The position numbers were made by a program, and so were the translations under genes. 64,000 bases of DNA from Flavobacterium araucananum (GTDB taxonomy: Bacteria; Bacteroidota; Bacteroidia; Flavobacteriales; Flavobacteriaceae). Numbering within the stretch: the stretch's first letter is position 1; every line of letters begins with the position of its first letter. Positions 32,324 to 41,623 of the stretch are shown piece by piece. The notes under the pieces were generated by a model. The model had not been told where the DNA came from and made no database searches. It worked only from the letters and a program-made list of their open reading frames with translations. Where the stretch lies: NCBI RefSeq assembly GCF_002222055.1, contig NZ_MUGS01000062.1, forward strand, positions 107,224 to 171,223. Reading direction: 5' to 3'.

Positions 32324-33070
32324 CTATATTGTTTCGTCTACATACTGTTGATACAATACATATAGACTTTTATTTTTAATTGGGTTTCTCTCTCGCGGAT
32401 TTTCATTTTGATAATACCTGTTACGATAAGAAAAACCATCTACTAATTTGTTTATTTTATATCTTAAATTAAGATTAGTAATGTAATTGTCAAGAAGCTG
32501 AATTTCACTTTCCAAAACTGTATCAATCATTTTAGTATGCGTTATCATATTAGGTCTAACTTGAAATACATAACGCCAGGGTTCCCTAAATACATAATGA
32601 ATTTTATACCGTTTACAGTTCGGACACCATCGTTCCCTCTTATAAAAATGAATTTTCTCTTTTTCTGTCAACTCTAATTTTGGACTCCTCCATTCTGATT
32701 CTGAAAACTCTTTTAAAGACTGAAGCTTTTCAACATAAACGTGTTTTCTTTTTCTCTTTTTCTTTTTCTTAAAAGATTTTTCAGAAGAAAATTGAACTGT
32801 ATTTATCTTTTCCAGTAATACTGTGTAAAAAGAAGAATCATTTGATCTTGTTATATCTTCTCTTAGTACAAAGCTACGTTGCCACCCTTTTTGATATGGT
32901 GTTGTTAAAGGAACTAATGGTAAATCTTGTCGTTTCTTCCAGAGTTCTACTTCAAGCTTTCTTAACTGGATTAATTGTTTTTCAAAATCTTCTTTTACTA
33001 CTCTTTTCTTTATTCTTTTACTCTTAAAACGAGAGCATAAAGCATACTCGTTTACCGTATAATTTTCCAT
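32324..33070 (-). CDS. Uncharacterised basic protein upstream of rtcB, 248 aa
   Basis: I do not recognise this family. It is rich in Lys and Arg, with a run KKKKKRKRKH near residue 102, and many aromatic residues. A single CxxC, WCPNCKRYKIHYVF near residue 149, could be half of a zinc site. The C-terminal part is rich in Tyr, Asn and Arg. No signal peptide or membrane segment is present. Charge and the 3-base spacing to rtcB suggest an RNA-binding partner or substrate adaptor for the ligase; this is inference. Its codon and base use look like its neighbours. Confidence 0.8.
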   Translation of the reverse strand: MENYTVNEYALCSRFKSKRIKKRVVKEDFEKQLIQLRKLEVELWKKRQDLPLVPLTTPYQKGWQRSFVLREDITRSNDSSFYTVLLEKINTVQFSSEKSFKKKKKRKRKHVYVEKLQSLKEFSESEWRSPKLELTEKEKIHFYKRERWCPNCKRYKIHYVFREPWRYVFQVRPNMITHTKMIDTVLESEIQLLDNYITNLNLRYKINKLVDGFSYRNRYYQNENPRERNPIKNKSLYVLYQQYVDETI

Positions 33071-33233
33071 TAAAAAATTATATGCATTAAATTAATAGCC
33101 AAAACGGGCTATAACATTTTATCTGTTAGGATAAATAATAAATCGATTATTCGGGAAAATTTGAAGTGTCTAGAATAAAAAAAGCCCGAAACTAAATGTC
33201 TTCGGGCTCTTTTATATATCTAAAATTGAATTT
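33071..33233. other. Gap upstream of the rtcB pair
   Basis: A/T-rich DNA that should hold the promoter of the basic-protein/rtcB pair; no clear TAnnTTTG box was found. It also holds the terminator at 33174-33208. Confidence 0.4.
33174..33208 (-). terminator. Terminator of the 27-aa transcription unit
   Basis: AGCCCGAA (33183-33190) pairs with TTCGGGCT (33201-33208). On the minus strand the stem is followed by seven T. Confidence 0.8.
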
Positions 33234-33317
33234 CTAAGATTGAAATAGGCCACGAAGAAGTGCTGCACCAAACTTGTTTGATGTGAAGCTCTGAAATGAT
33301 AATGTAAATACAGACAT
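33234..33317 (-). CDS. Possible 27-aa small protein with its own promoter and terminator
   Basis: The frame runs ATG to TAG and encodes MSVFTLSFQS FTSNKFGAA, then LLRGLFQS. Hydrophobic and basic residues alternate, giving an amphipathic C-terminal helix. A purine-rich stretch (GAAGAAAA) lies directly before the ATG. A promoter-like TTTG/AATATTTG pair is upstream (33357-33389) and a strong terminator directly downstream. The unit could equally be a small regulatory RNA of about 150-180 bases. It matches no family I know. Confidence 0.45.
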   Translation of the reverse strand: MSVFTLSFQSFTSNKFGAALLRGLFQS

Positions 33318-33356
33318 TTTTCTTCGTTATTAAAGGTTTATTATTTTTTTCGTCTG

Positions 33357-33389
33357 CAAATATTCATAATACTTTTTCAATTTTCCAAA
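33357..33389 (-). promoter_or_regulatory. Promoter-like pair for the 27-aa unit
   Basis: On the minus strand TTTG (33389-33386), 21 bases, then AATATTTG (33364-33357). The second box departs from TAnnTTTG at its first base. From 33390 to 33519 the gap holds nothing else that I can name. Confidence 0.4.
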
Positions 33390-33519
33390 TTAATTTAAAG
33401 AAAAATCGTGTAAAAAAAGAAAAGGCATTATTACATGTCTATAAGTATAGGATTATCTACCTGAAAACTAAAGCCATAGCCTTAGACTCCTTAAAATTTT
33501 AATATTTAAAATTAGTGCA

Positions 33520-33547
33520 TAAAAAAAGCCCTGATTTCTCAGGGCTT
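33520..33547 (-). terminator. Terminator after the response regulator
   Basis: AAGCCCTGA (33526-33534) pairs with TCAGGGCTT (33539-33547) across a 4-base loop. On the minus strand a T-run follows. Confidence 0.8.
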
Positions 33548-33572
33548 ATATTTCTTTCAGGTGATTTTTTTG

Positions 33573-34289
33573 TTATTCAGAAACTTTGCTTTTAACAACT
33601 AATCTAAAACCTTCTCCGTGAATGTTAAGTATTTCAACATCTTCGTCTGCTTTTAGATATTTTCTAAGTTTAGCGATGTAAACGTCCATACTTCTTGAAG
33701 TAAAGTAGTTATCATCTCTCCAGATTTTTGTTAACGCTAATTCTCTTGGCATCAAATCATTTTCATGAAGAATTAACATTTTAAGTAATTCATTTTCTTT
33801 TGGAGACAGCTTTATTGGCTCATCCGTTTCAAAAGTCAAAAATCTAAGCTTAGAATTTAAATGGAATTTACCAATATTAAACTCAAATTGTACTTGTTCT
33901 GCTTTTGTATCGGCAGATTTTCTTTGAATAATGGCTTTAATTTTCATTAATAAAACTTCTGAATCAAAAGGTTTATTCAAGTAATCATCAGCACCGGCTT
34001 TGTATCCTTTTAACACATCCTCTTTCATAGATTTTGCTGTTAAGAATATAATTGGCACTTCGCTATTCTTCTCTCTAATTTCTTTGGCTAAAGTATAACC
34101 ATCTTTATAAGGCATCATTACGTCAAGAATACATAAATCATATACATCTTTCTTGAACTTCTCGAAACCTTCCATACCGTTTTTAGCTAAAGTAACTTCA
34201 AAGTCATTTAACATTAGATAATCTTTAAGAACTGCCCCAAAATTAAGGTCATCTTCTACTAAAAGTATTCTTTTGTTATTATTTTCCAT
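33573..34289 (-). CDS. OmpR/PhoB-family response regulator (RprY-like)
   Basis: A DNA-binding transcription regulator of 238 residues. The receiver domain (7-120) shows the acidic pair in VEDD (11-14), phosphoacceptor Asp56 in CILDVMMP and the switch lysine in LNKPFD near residue 105. The winged-helix output domain (about 138-232) contains LSPKENELLKML and RSMDVYIAKLRKYL. It is 3 bases after the sensor kinase gene, so the two form a pair resembling Bacteroides RprXY. Target genes are unknown. Confidence 0.93.
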   Translation of the reverse strand: MENNNKRILLVEDDLNFGAVLKDYLMLNDFEVTLAKNGMEGFEKFKKDVYDLCILDVMMPYKDGYTLAKEIREKNSEVPIIFLTAKSMKEDVLKGYKAGADDYLNKPFDSEVLLMKIKAIIQRKSADTKAEQVQFEFNIGKFHLNSKLRFLTFETDEPIKLSPKENELLKMLILHENDLMPRELALTKIWRDDNYFTSRSMDVYIAKLRKYLKADEDVEILNIHGEGFRLVVKSKVSE

Positions 34290-34292
34290 ATT

Positions 34293-35879
34293 TTAATTTA
34301 TTAATGGTATTTTTATTATAAAGGTGCTACCTTTTCCTTTTTCGCTTTCAACATATACTTGACCATTGTGGTCTTCTACTATTCTTTTTACATAAGCCAG
34401 GCCTAAACCGTGCCCTTTTACATTGTGCAAATCTCCTGTATGCTCTCTGTAAAATTTCTCAAAAACTCTTTTTTGAGCTATCTTACTCATACCAAGACCA
34501 TTATCTTTTACTTTTATCAGAATCATATCTTTGACATTTTCTGTAAAAATTTCAATTTCAGGAACATCCGGTGAATATTTAATGGCATTTTCCAAAATAT
34601 TAACCAATACATTTGTAAAATGCACTTCGTTGATTAAACTAGTTGTTCTTGCTGCGTTATAATGCTTTACAACTGTTCCTTGCCTGTCTTCTAAAATTAA
34701 ATTTACATGTTCAATTGCATCATCGATTATATCGTGTATTGCAGTTGGTTCTTTTGTAATGTCTAATTCTCTTTTTTCTAATTTAGAAATACGAAGAACA
34801 TTCTCAACCTGAGCATGCATTCTTTTATTCTCATCCCGAATCATTTGCAGATATCGAAATACTTTTTCTTTATCTTCAATAATTTTAGGATTTTTAATGG
34901 CATCAAGTGCCAAATTTATGGTCGCAATAGGAGTTTTAAACTCATGTGTCATGTTATTAATAAAATCTGTTTTGATTTCAGAAATATGTTTTTGACGCAA
35001 TAATTGATTTAAAGCACTCGTGTATGCTACTATTATAATTAGTGTAAAAATTATTGATAATATGGTAATACTCAATAATTCTGACAATAAGAATTTCTTT
35101 TTATGCGGAAAAGTAATGTATAATTCATACTTGCTATTTCCTTCATTATCTGTGTAAATCGGTACATGATAACTGGCATCTTTATCATAATGAAATCCAT
35201 CAGACTTTACTTTCGTCGCCAAACCACTGTTAAGAACACCATATTCAAATTTGGTTTTTACACCATATTCTTCTAATTCTTTCTTTAAAAGTTTTTGAAG
35301 TTTATCCTTTGTAATTCTGCCTTCTATAGGTGTCAAAGAAGCAATATCCTTATATTGAATTTGCTGTTGCACTTTATTTAAGATATCTAAACTACCTGAT
35401 TTTTCAATTTTAAGATCCGGAATAATACTTTGCCCTAAACCATTATTATCGATTCCGTTATTATTATTGTAAACTTCAGTTACTCTTTTTGAACTAAAAT
35501 TTTTAAATCGCTCACTACTGAATTTCTTATTGAATAGTGATCCATTTATATCGTAATCTTCAGATGTAAGGGTATTAGAATATACAATAGTTTTATTTGT
35601 TTTTGTATTTCTCTGAACATACAGAACTTCAAGCAGATCTTCTTTTTTTGGAGTTTTACCTGTACTATCTTTAATACGATTGTACTTGTCATAAAAACTA
35701 TATTCTTCTTGTTGTTCGAGTTTATCAGCTACATTACCTATTACTTGCGTAACGTGATATTTAAATTGTTCGTCATTATTTTTAAACGAAGAATTGAACC
35801 AATATACCTGTACCAGAATAATCCCTATTAAGGACAAACTCATCAGTAAAACAAGTATTCTAAAAAATAATTTATTCAT
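34293..35879 (-). CDS. Sensor histidine kinase (RprX-like)
   Basis: An inner-membrane sensor of 528 residues. Membrane segments are at about 7-28 and 266-289, with a periplasmic sensing region of about 235 residues between them that matches no named domain I recognise. The dimerisation box has phosphoacceptor His312 in NNMTHEFKTPIAT. The ATPase domain shows NILENAIKYSPD, DNGLGMS and GHGLGLAYVKRI. It partners the response regulator directly downstream. The signal sensed is unknown. Confidence 0.93.
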   Translation of the reverse strand: MNKLFFRILVLLMSLSLIGIILVQVYWFNSSFKNNDEQFKYHVTQVIGNVADKLEQQEEYSFYDKYNRIKDSTGKTPKKEDLLEVLYVQRNTKTNKTIVYSNTLTSEDYDINGSLFNKKFSSERFKNFSSKRVTEVYNNNNGIDNNGLGQSIIPDLKIEKSGSLDILNKVQQQIQYKDIASLTPIEGRITKDKLQKLLKKELEEYGVKTKFEYGVLNSGLATKVKSDGFHYDKDASYHVPIYTDNEGNSKYELYITFPHKKKFLLSELLSITILSIIFTLIIIVAYTSALNQLLRQKHISEIKTDFINNMTHEFKTPIATINLALDAIKNPKIIEDKEKVFRYLQMIRDENKRMHAQVENVLRISKLEKRELDITKEPTAIHDIIDDAIEHVNLILEDRQGTVVKHYNAARTTSLINEVHFTNVLVNILENAIKYSPDVPEIEIFTENVKDMILIKVKDNGLGMSKIAQKRVFEKFYREHTGDLHNVKGHGLGLAYVKRIVEDHNGQVYVESEKGKGSTFIIKIPLIN

Positions 35880-35938
35880 CGAAACAAAATTAATATTTTA
35901 ACAATATACTAAATAATACATTAACCAAATATTAACAT

Positions 35939-36535
35939 TTAAGACTGATTTTGTTTTATATTCAAAATTTTAAGGATTTTAACAACTTCTTCTCTGGCAA
36001 TTTTAAGATTACTGTTATTAATTACAAAATTACTTCTGGAAATACGTTTTTCGTCATCCCATTGCATTTTCATCCTGTTTAAAACTTGCTCTCGTGTGGT
36101 ATTATCTCGCTTTAAGACTCTTTCTATTCTAATTTCTTCCGGGACAGTAACTGTTATGATAACATCACAATCTTTATAACGCCCGCTTTCAAACAAAATT
36201 GCAGCTTCATAAACTACATGACTATGGTTTTTATTTTCTTGCAACCATAACTCAAAATCCTGTTTTACCGCTGGGTGTACAATGGCATTTAATTGTGCTA
36301 ATTTATCGGCATCCTTAAAAACAATTTCGGCTAATTTTGCTCTGTTTAAAATTTCACCTTCAAAAAGAGAATTTCCAAAAGTTGTTTTTATTTGCTGTAC
36401 AATACTTTCAGACTTCATTACTTTTTTAGCTTCATCGTCAGCAATGTACACTGGCACCCCCATTTCTGCAAAAAAGTTTGCAATGGTTGTTTTCCCGCTT
36501 CCTATTCCGCCTGTTAAGCCAATAACTTTTGTCAT
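35939..36535 (-). CDS. coaE: Dephospho-CoA kinase
   Basis: Last step of coenzyme A synthesis: phosphorylates the 3'-hydroxyl of dephospho-CoA. The 198-residue P-loop kinase has GGIGSGKTT (9-17), followed by a VYIADDEAKK segment with the conserved aspartate. HPAVKQDFELW is near residue 87 and EAAILFESGRYK near 108. It lies one base after the glycosyltransferase gene and 59 bases before the sensor kinase gene. coaBC, an earlier step of the same pathway, is in this window at 41624-42838. Confidence 0.95.
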   Translation of the reverse strand: MTKVIGLTGGIGSGKTTIANFFAEMGVPVYIADDEAKKVMKSESIVQQIKTTFGNSLFEGEILNRAKLAEIVFKDADKLAQLNAIVHPAVKQDFELWLQENKNHSHVVYEAAILFESGRYKDCDVIITVTVPEEIRIERVLKRDNTTREQVLNRMKMQWDDEKRISRSNFVINNSNLKIAREEVVKILKILNIKQNQS

Positions 36536-36536
36536 A

Positions 36537-37535
36537 TTATACTTTAAAAAACATACGAGGAAAAGCTTCTTGTGGTTTTTTCTTTAAGAGGATTATTTTT
36601 ATAAACGATTTTAAAAATCCTGTTCCGTAACCATAAAACTGTTTCCATACTGCTATTACAGATAAGTATCCAATTTTAATGCTTTTATTTTGAATACTTG
36701 CTGTAAGAAAAATAATAACGAAATATACAAAATATAATTGTAATAAAATATCAATATTAAAAATTAATAGTAAAAAAGCTAATAATAAACCTAAGATAAA
36801 AACAGTAGGAAAAAAGAAAGTCAGCTTATTATGTTCTGGATACCAACTGTTTAAAATAGGTCTTGCTATCCCGAATTTATTCACCTGAACAGAAAACTTT
36901 TCCCAGTCAATTCTTCGTTTATGATACACATACGCTTCTGTAAACAACCTGGTTTCAAATCCTAAGTTCCATAAACGAATCGAAAGATCCGGATCTTCGC
37001 CAGGATGAATATTTCCAAAGCCTTTTGATGCTTCAAATGCCTTTTTTGAAATCCCCATATTAAAGCTTCTGGGCTGAAATTTATTAATTTTTTCAGATCC
37101 TCCACGAATTCCTCCTGTTGTAAGAAAAGAAGTCATGGCAAAATTAATAGCCTTTTGAACGTTCGAGAAACTATCTAATGCTTTATCGGGACCACCAAAA
37201 CAATCTACATAACCTTCATTTAATGCTTTTCGAACCTCGGTCAAATAATTAGACGGAATGATGCAATCTGAGTCAAAAATGATAAAATAATCACCACGTG
37301 CTTTTTGCATTCCAAAATTTCTCGAATCTCCAGGTCCTGAATTCTCTTTAAAATAGTATGAAATATTCAATTTTCCCTGATAGGTCATTACCACATCTTT
37401 GCATGGTATCGATGATCCGTCTTCAACAAGAACAATTTCAAAGGCTTCATTATAGTCAGATTTTGATAGACTTTCTAAAAGTTCATCAACTTCATCTGGG
37501 CGATTATACACGGGTATAATTAAAGAAAAAATCAT
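36537..37535 (-). CDS. Family 2 glycosyltransferase, membrane-anchored
   Basis: A 332-residue GT-A-fold enzyme. It opens with SLIIPVYNRPDEVDELLESL. EDGSS (36-40) and the DSD motif of IIFDSDCIIPSN (near 92) bind the nucleotide sugar and metal. EDPDLSIRLW near residue 181 carries the catalytic base region. Two or three hydrophobic helices from about 240 to 295 anchor it to the inner membrane. It likely builds a polysaccharide or glycolipid. The acceptor is unknown, and no other polysaccharide genes are adjacent. Confidence 0.92.
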   Translation of the reverse strand: MIFSLIIPVYNRPDEVDELLESLSKSDYNEAFEIVLVEDGSSIPCKDVVMTYQGKLNISYYFKENSGPGDSRNFGMQKARGDYFIIFDSDCIIPSNYLTEVRKALNEGYVDCFGGPDKALDSFSNVQKAINFAMTSFLTTGGIRGGSEKINKFQPRSFNMGISKKAFEASKGFGNIHPGEDPDLSIRLWNLGFETRLFTEAYVYHKRRIDWEKFSVQVNKFGIARPILNSWYPEHNKLTFFFPTVFILGLLLAFLLLIFNIDILLQLYFVYFVIIFLTASIQNKSIKIGYLSVIAVWKQFYGYGTGFLKSFIKIILLKKKPQEAFPRMFFKV

Positions 37536-37606
37536 AACGGGATGTGCGGTATTAGAGTGGCAATTTTTTAAACTTCAAAATTTTAACAAAGATATGTTTT
37601 ATTCAT

Positions 37607-37639
37607 AAAAAAACCACCAACTTTTGGTTGATGGTTTTT
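37607..37639 (-). terminator. Terminator after fabV
   Basis: AAAACCACCAAC (37610-37621) pairs with GTTGATGGTTTT (37627-37638) with one mismatch. On the minus strand T residues follow. Confidence 0.75.
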
Positions 37640-37660
37640 CATTTATGATAATTTCTTTAT

Positions 37661-38851
37661 CTACTTGATACTTTCAATTTCAACAACTTCATTTGTATCT
37701 GCATTATAATCTACTCCTGCAAATTCAAATCCAAAAAGATTTAAGAAATCGTTTCTATATCCTGCCAGATCTCCAATTGAAGGCAATGTTTCAGTTGTAG
37801 CTTCTAACCAAAGTTTAGCCACTTTTGCCTGAACATCATCACGCATTTCCCAATCGTCGATTCTGATTCTGCCTTTCTCGTCTACAGGAACCTCAGAACC
37901 GGAGTACAATCTGTCTTTAAACAAACGTTGAATTTGCTCGATACAGCCCTCATGAATACCTTCTTCTTTCATAATTTTATATAAAAGAGAAATATACAAC
38001 GGAATTACCGGAATTGCAGAACTTGCTTGTGTTACTAATGCTTTGTTTACAGAAACATACGCTTTTCCCCCTATTTCTTTCAAACTGTCAGTGATCGAGA
38101 ATGCTGTAGCTTCCAGATGGTCTTTGGCACGACCAATTGTACCTTTACGGTAAACTGCTTCTGTCAATGACGGCCCTATATAAGAATAAGCAACTGTTGT
38201 AGCTCCTTCTGCTAATAAGTTTTCCGCTTTGAGAGCATCAATCCACATTGTCCAGTCTTCACCGCCCATTACAGCTACAGTATTTGTAATATCTTCATCA
38301 TTTGCCGGAGCGATAGAAACCTCTGTAACGTTTCCTGTATGAAAATCTACTGTTTTATTCGTAAAAGTTTGCCCGATAGGTTTTAAAACAGAACGGTGCA
38401 AAACTCCTGTTACCGGATGTTGACGAACTGGTGAAGCTAAACTGTAAATAATTAAATCAACTTGCCCTAAATCGGCTTTGATTAAATCTAAAGTTTGTCT
38501 TTTTATTTCATTTGAAAAAGCATCTCCATTGATACTTTTTGCATATAAACCTGCTTTATGAGCTTCTGTTTCAAATGCAGCAGAATTATACCAACCTGGC
38601 GAAGCTGTTTTGCCTTCTACGGGTGGTTTTTCAAAAAATACTCCAATAGTTGCAGCATCAGATCCAAAAGCACTTGTAATTCTTGAAGCTAATCCAAAAC
38701 CTGTTGAAGCACCAATAACTAATACTTTTTTTGCACCTGCAATTGGTCCTTTTGATTTTATAAATTCTATTTGATTTTTAACATTTTGCTCGCTACCTTT
38801 TGGGTGTGCAGTCAAGCAAATAAATCCTCTCATTCTAGGTTCTATAATCAT
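37661..38851 (-). CDS. fabV: Trans-2-enoyl-ACP/CoA reductase, FabV family
   Basis: NADH-dependent reduction of the enoyl intermediate in fatty-acid elongation. The 396-residue protein begins IIEPRMRGFICLTAHPKG, as FabV/TER enzymes do. It has the NAD loop VIGASTGFGLASR near residue 45 and the Tyr-x8-Lys active site in YRKGTIGRAK near residue 234. It is about 1.5 times as long as FabI and in that family is tolerant of triclosan. It is the last gene of the DapA-to-FabV strand. Confidence 0.96.
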   Translation of the reverse strand: MIIEPRMRGFICLTAHPKGSEQNVKNQIEFIKSKGPIAGAKKVLVIGASTGFGLASRITSAFGSDAATIGVFFEKPPVEGKTASPGWYNSAAFETEAHKAGLYAKSINGDAFSNEIKRQTLDLIKADLGQVDLIIYSLASPVRQHPVTGVLHRSVLKPIGQTFTNKTVDFHTGNVTEVSIAPANDEDITNTVAVMGGEDWTMWIDALKAENLLAEGATTVAYSYIGPSLTEAVYRKGTIGRAKDHLEATAFSITDSLKEIGGKAYVSVNKALVTQASSAIPVIPLYISLLYKIMKEEGIHEGCIEQIQRLFKDRLYSGSEVPVDEKGRIRIDDWEMRDDVQAKVAKLWLEATTETLPSIGDLAGYRNDFLNLFGFEFAGVDYNADTNEVVEIESIK

Positions 38852-38956
38852 ATTTTTCTATTTATTCGCAAATTCCGTTAATCTATCCTGAAATAAATGA
38901 CTAACTTATTTACGTTTGTTTAATTAGCTTTGAGTTGACAAATATAAATTATTTCT

Positions 38957-40609
38957 TTAGTTCAACAAGGCTTTAGCATGATTTAAAGCCGAATCTGAAA
39001 CAACTGCGCCTGATAACATTTGAGCAATTTCTATAACTCTTTCGTCCTGAGACAATAGCTTTAATTCTGACTGTGTATCATCGTCTACTGTAGATTTGAA
39101 AACTTTAAAGTGCGAATCTCCTTTTGCAGCAATTTGAGGTAAGTGAGTAATGGCAAAAATTTGCATCGTAGCACTCATTTCTTTCATGATCTCACCCATT
39201 CGAATGGCAATTTCTCCGGAAACTCCTGTATCGATCTCATCAAAAATTAAAGTAGGTAATTTTGAATATTGTGCCAAAATTGCTTTAACTGCCAGCATAA
39301 TACGAGACATTTCTCCTCCGGAAGCTACTTTTTTCAGTAATCCAAAATCAGTTCCTTTATTGGCCGAAAATAAAAATTGTAATTCCTCTTTTCCATTTTG
39401 AAAATAGGTTTCTGATGGCAAAAGTTCCATATTAAAACGAACATTTGGCATCCCTAATGTCTCTAAAATCGAAATCAATTTTTGTGACAAAACCGGAATT
39501 GCAGTGGTTCTGTTCTTATGAATTGTCGCTGAAAAGGTATCTAATTCTATTATTTTTTGGTCTATTGCTTTTGACAAAACAGCAATTTCTTCTTCGATAT
39601 TATCAAGCTCCAACAGCGTATTTCCTAAAGTTGCCTGAATTTCGATCAATTCATCAACTGTAGTAACCTGATGCTTTTTTTGCAAGTTATAAATCAATTG
39701 CAATTTTTGACTTACTAATTCTAATTGTGCCGGATCATTTAATAATTTTTCAGAAGAATTTTGAAGTTCTTTTGAAACATCATCAAATTCAATCGCCAAA
39801 CTTGTCATTCTTTCAAATATATTTTGATATTCAGGAGAGAATGTCGCAATTTTTTGCAAAGAAGCTTTGATTTCATTTAGGTTATGAAAAACGCCAAATT
39901 GTTCTTCGTTGGCAATAACAAGTGACTTATCTAATGCCTCTTTTATAATCTCAACGTTATTTAATTTTTCGTAATCGGCTTCTAATTCTTCCTGTTCGCC
40001 TGATTTTAGCTTGGCCGTAACTAGTTCGTTCAGTAAAAAAGTATTGTATTCCTGCTCTTTTCCTGAATCACTTTGTTTTTTTAATAAAGCGTTCAATTTA
40101 GATTTATCTGCTTTATAAGCTTTTAATACTTTTTGATAGGATTGAATGGTATCAAAATTATTTGCTATGGCATCAATAATTTTGAACTGAACACTTTCGT
40201 CTGAAAGTTCTTGTGTTTGTTGTTGTGAATGGATATCAATTAAAAACAAACTTAAATCCTGCAATTCCTGAAGATTTACGGGACTATCGTTTATAAAAGC
40301 ACGAGATTTTCCCGAAGGTAAAATTTCTCTTCTTATAATAGTCTCTTCTTCGTAATCAAGATCATTTGCTTCAAAAAATTCTTTCAGCTTGTATTTAGAG
40401 ATTTCAAAATGTGCTTCGATAACACATTTTTCTTCTTTATTTTTTAATGAAGTTAAGTCAGCTCGTTTTCCTAAAACCAATCCTATCGCTCCTAATATAA
40501 TAGATTTACCCGCACCTGTTTCTCCTGTAATTATAGAAAAACCTCTTGAAAAATCGATTGTGAGTTTTTCAATCAGAGCATAGTTTTTAATCGACAAGGA
40601 CGTTATCAT
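38957..40609 (-). CDS. recN: DNA repair protein RecN
   Basis: An SMC-like ATPase for double-strand break repair. The 550-residue protein has a Walker A GETGAGKS (29-36) after LSIKNYALIEKLTIDF. A long coiled-coil region runs from about 150 to 370, with a short hinge. The C-terminal signature VASGGEMSRIMLA and Walker B LIFDEIDTGVSG complete the ATPase head. Length is usual. It lies 57 bases after the DUF4835 gene. Confidence 0.95.
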   Translation of the reverse strand: MITSLSIKNYALIEKLTIDFSRGFSIITGETGAGKSIILGAIGLVLGKRADLTSLKNKEEKCVIEAHFEISKYKLKEFFEANDLDYEEETIIRREILPSGKSRAFINDSPVNLQELQDLSLFLIDIHSQQQTQELSDESVQFKIIDAIANNFDTIQSYQKVLKAYKADKSKLNALLKKQSDSGKEQEYNTFLLNELVTAKLKSGEQEELEADYEKLNNVEIIKEALDKSLVIANEEQFGVFHNLNEIKASLQKIATFSPEYQNIFERMTSLAIEFDDVSKELQNSSEKLLNDPAQLELVSQKLQLIYNLQKKHQVTTVDELIEIQATLGNTLLELDNIEEEIAVLSKAIDQKIIELDTFSATIHKNRTTAIPVLSQKLISILETLGMPNVRFNMELLPSETYFQNGKEELQFLFSANKGTDFGLLKKVASGGEMSRIMLAVKAILAQYSKLPTLIFDEIDTGVSGEIAIRMGEIMKEMSATMQIFAITHLPQIAAKGDSHFKVFKSTVDDDTQSELKLLSQDERVIEIAQMLSGAVVSDSALNHAKALLN

Positions 40610-40666
40610 AAGGAAATTGTGTAAATATAAAATTTATTAAAGAAAGTAAATTGAAATAAAAATCAA

Positions 40667-41551
40667 TTAGAATTTAATTTGTGACCATTTGGTCGAATTC
40701 AAAGGAGATACTTTGTTGAGCATATCCGTCAGGTCTCCAACGGGAATACTTGGTCCTCCTGAAAATATAGAAACGATTTCGTCTGATTTTGCATCAAAAA
40801 ATACTCTTGTCAAAAAGGCATTTGGTTTTACTGAATTTAATTTCAGAAGATTCAATAATGCTGCTTTTATCTTTTCTTTTGATGCTTTTAAATCCACATT
40901 CATACCGTCTAAGCCTGTATGATACCCATAAACGGTCTGACGTAAATCGCTGTACATTGGCGAAACCATATCATTTATTAAAAAATAACGGTTTTGAACT
41001 CCATCAGACTGGCTCCAGCCTTTAGAACCACCTTGTTGTGCAACATTAGCAATGTTTTGAGCGGTTTCAAAATATTGATTTCCTCCCCCCATTTGAAACG
41101 TATCAGCATCCATTCCTAAAATCATATAACTATAGAACGAAACTACAGATACTAAATTGGAGTCGAAGGTAGTCGGGTTAAACAACAAAGGTTCGTACTC
41201 TGTATATCTAAAGTTAAAATCTTTATCGTTGTAATTTAAAACTGGTGAAGAATAGGTCGAATTAAAAATTAATCGAGAAGATTGTACCTGAATAGTCCCT
41301 GTAAACTGATCGGAACTGTTTGATGACAATGTAATATACATCGAGCAATTGATTCGCTCGTTTTGTTTTAAAACTGAACCTGTCCAATCTGTTTTATTTA
41401 CAAATTCGGATAATGAGGTTTGAAGTGTTTTAAAAACTTGCTGATTTGGATTTGGTAATCTTTCAGTATTAATAGTTACAGTACAATTTAACTGTTGTGC
41501 TTGTGTAAAGCCAAAGATAAAAAAAGCGAAAAAGACAACTATTTTATTCAT
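40667..41551 (-). CDS. DUF4835 family exported protein
   Basis: A 294-residue protein with signal peptide MNKIVVFFAFFIFGFTQA cleaved before Gln. The mature part begins LNCTVTINTERLPNPNQQVF, a typical DUF4835 opening. No catalytic motif is visible. The family is found almost only in Bacteroidota and, as here, next to coaBC and recN; position alone gives no function. It is probably periplasmic or associated with the outer membrane. Confidence 0.88.
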   Translation of the reverse strand: MNKIVVFFAFFIFGFTQAQQLNCTVTINTERLPNPNQQVFKTLQTSLSEFVNKTDWTGSVLKQNERINCSMYITLSSNSSDQFTGTIQVQSSRLIFNSTYSSPVLNYNDKDFNFRYTEYEPLLFNPTTFDSNLVSVVSFYSYMILGMDADTFQMGGGNQYFETAQNIANVAQQGGSKGWSQSDGVQNRYFLINDMVSPMYSDLRQTVYGYHTGLDGMNVDLKASKEKIKAALLNLLKLNSVKPNAFLTRVFFDAKSDEIVSIFSGGPSIPVGDLTDMLNKVSPLNSTKWSQIKF

Positions 41552-41623
41552 TTCAAAGATAATATTTGTGATTTAGCAGCTAATAGAATTTACTATTCTG
41601 CTTTTAATTTATATTCTAAATCA

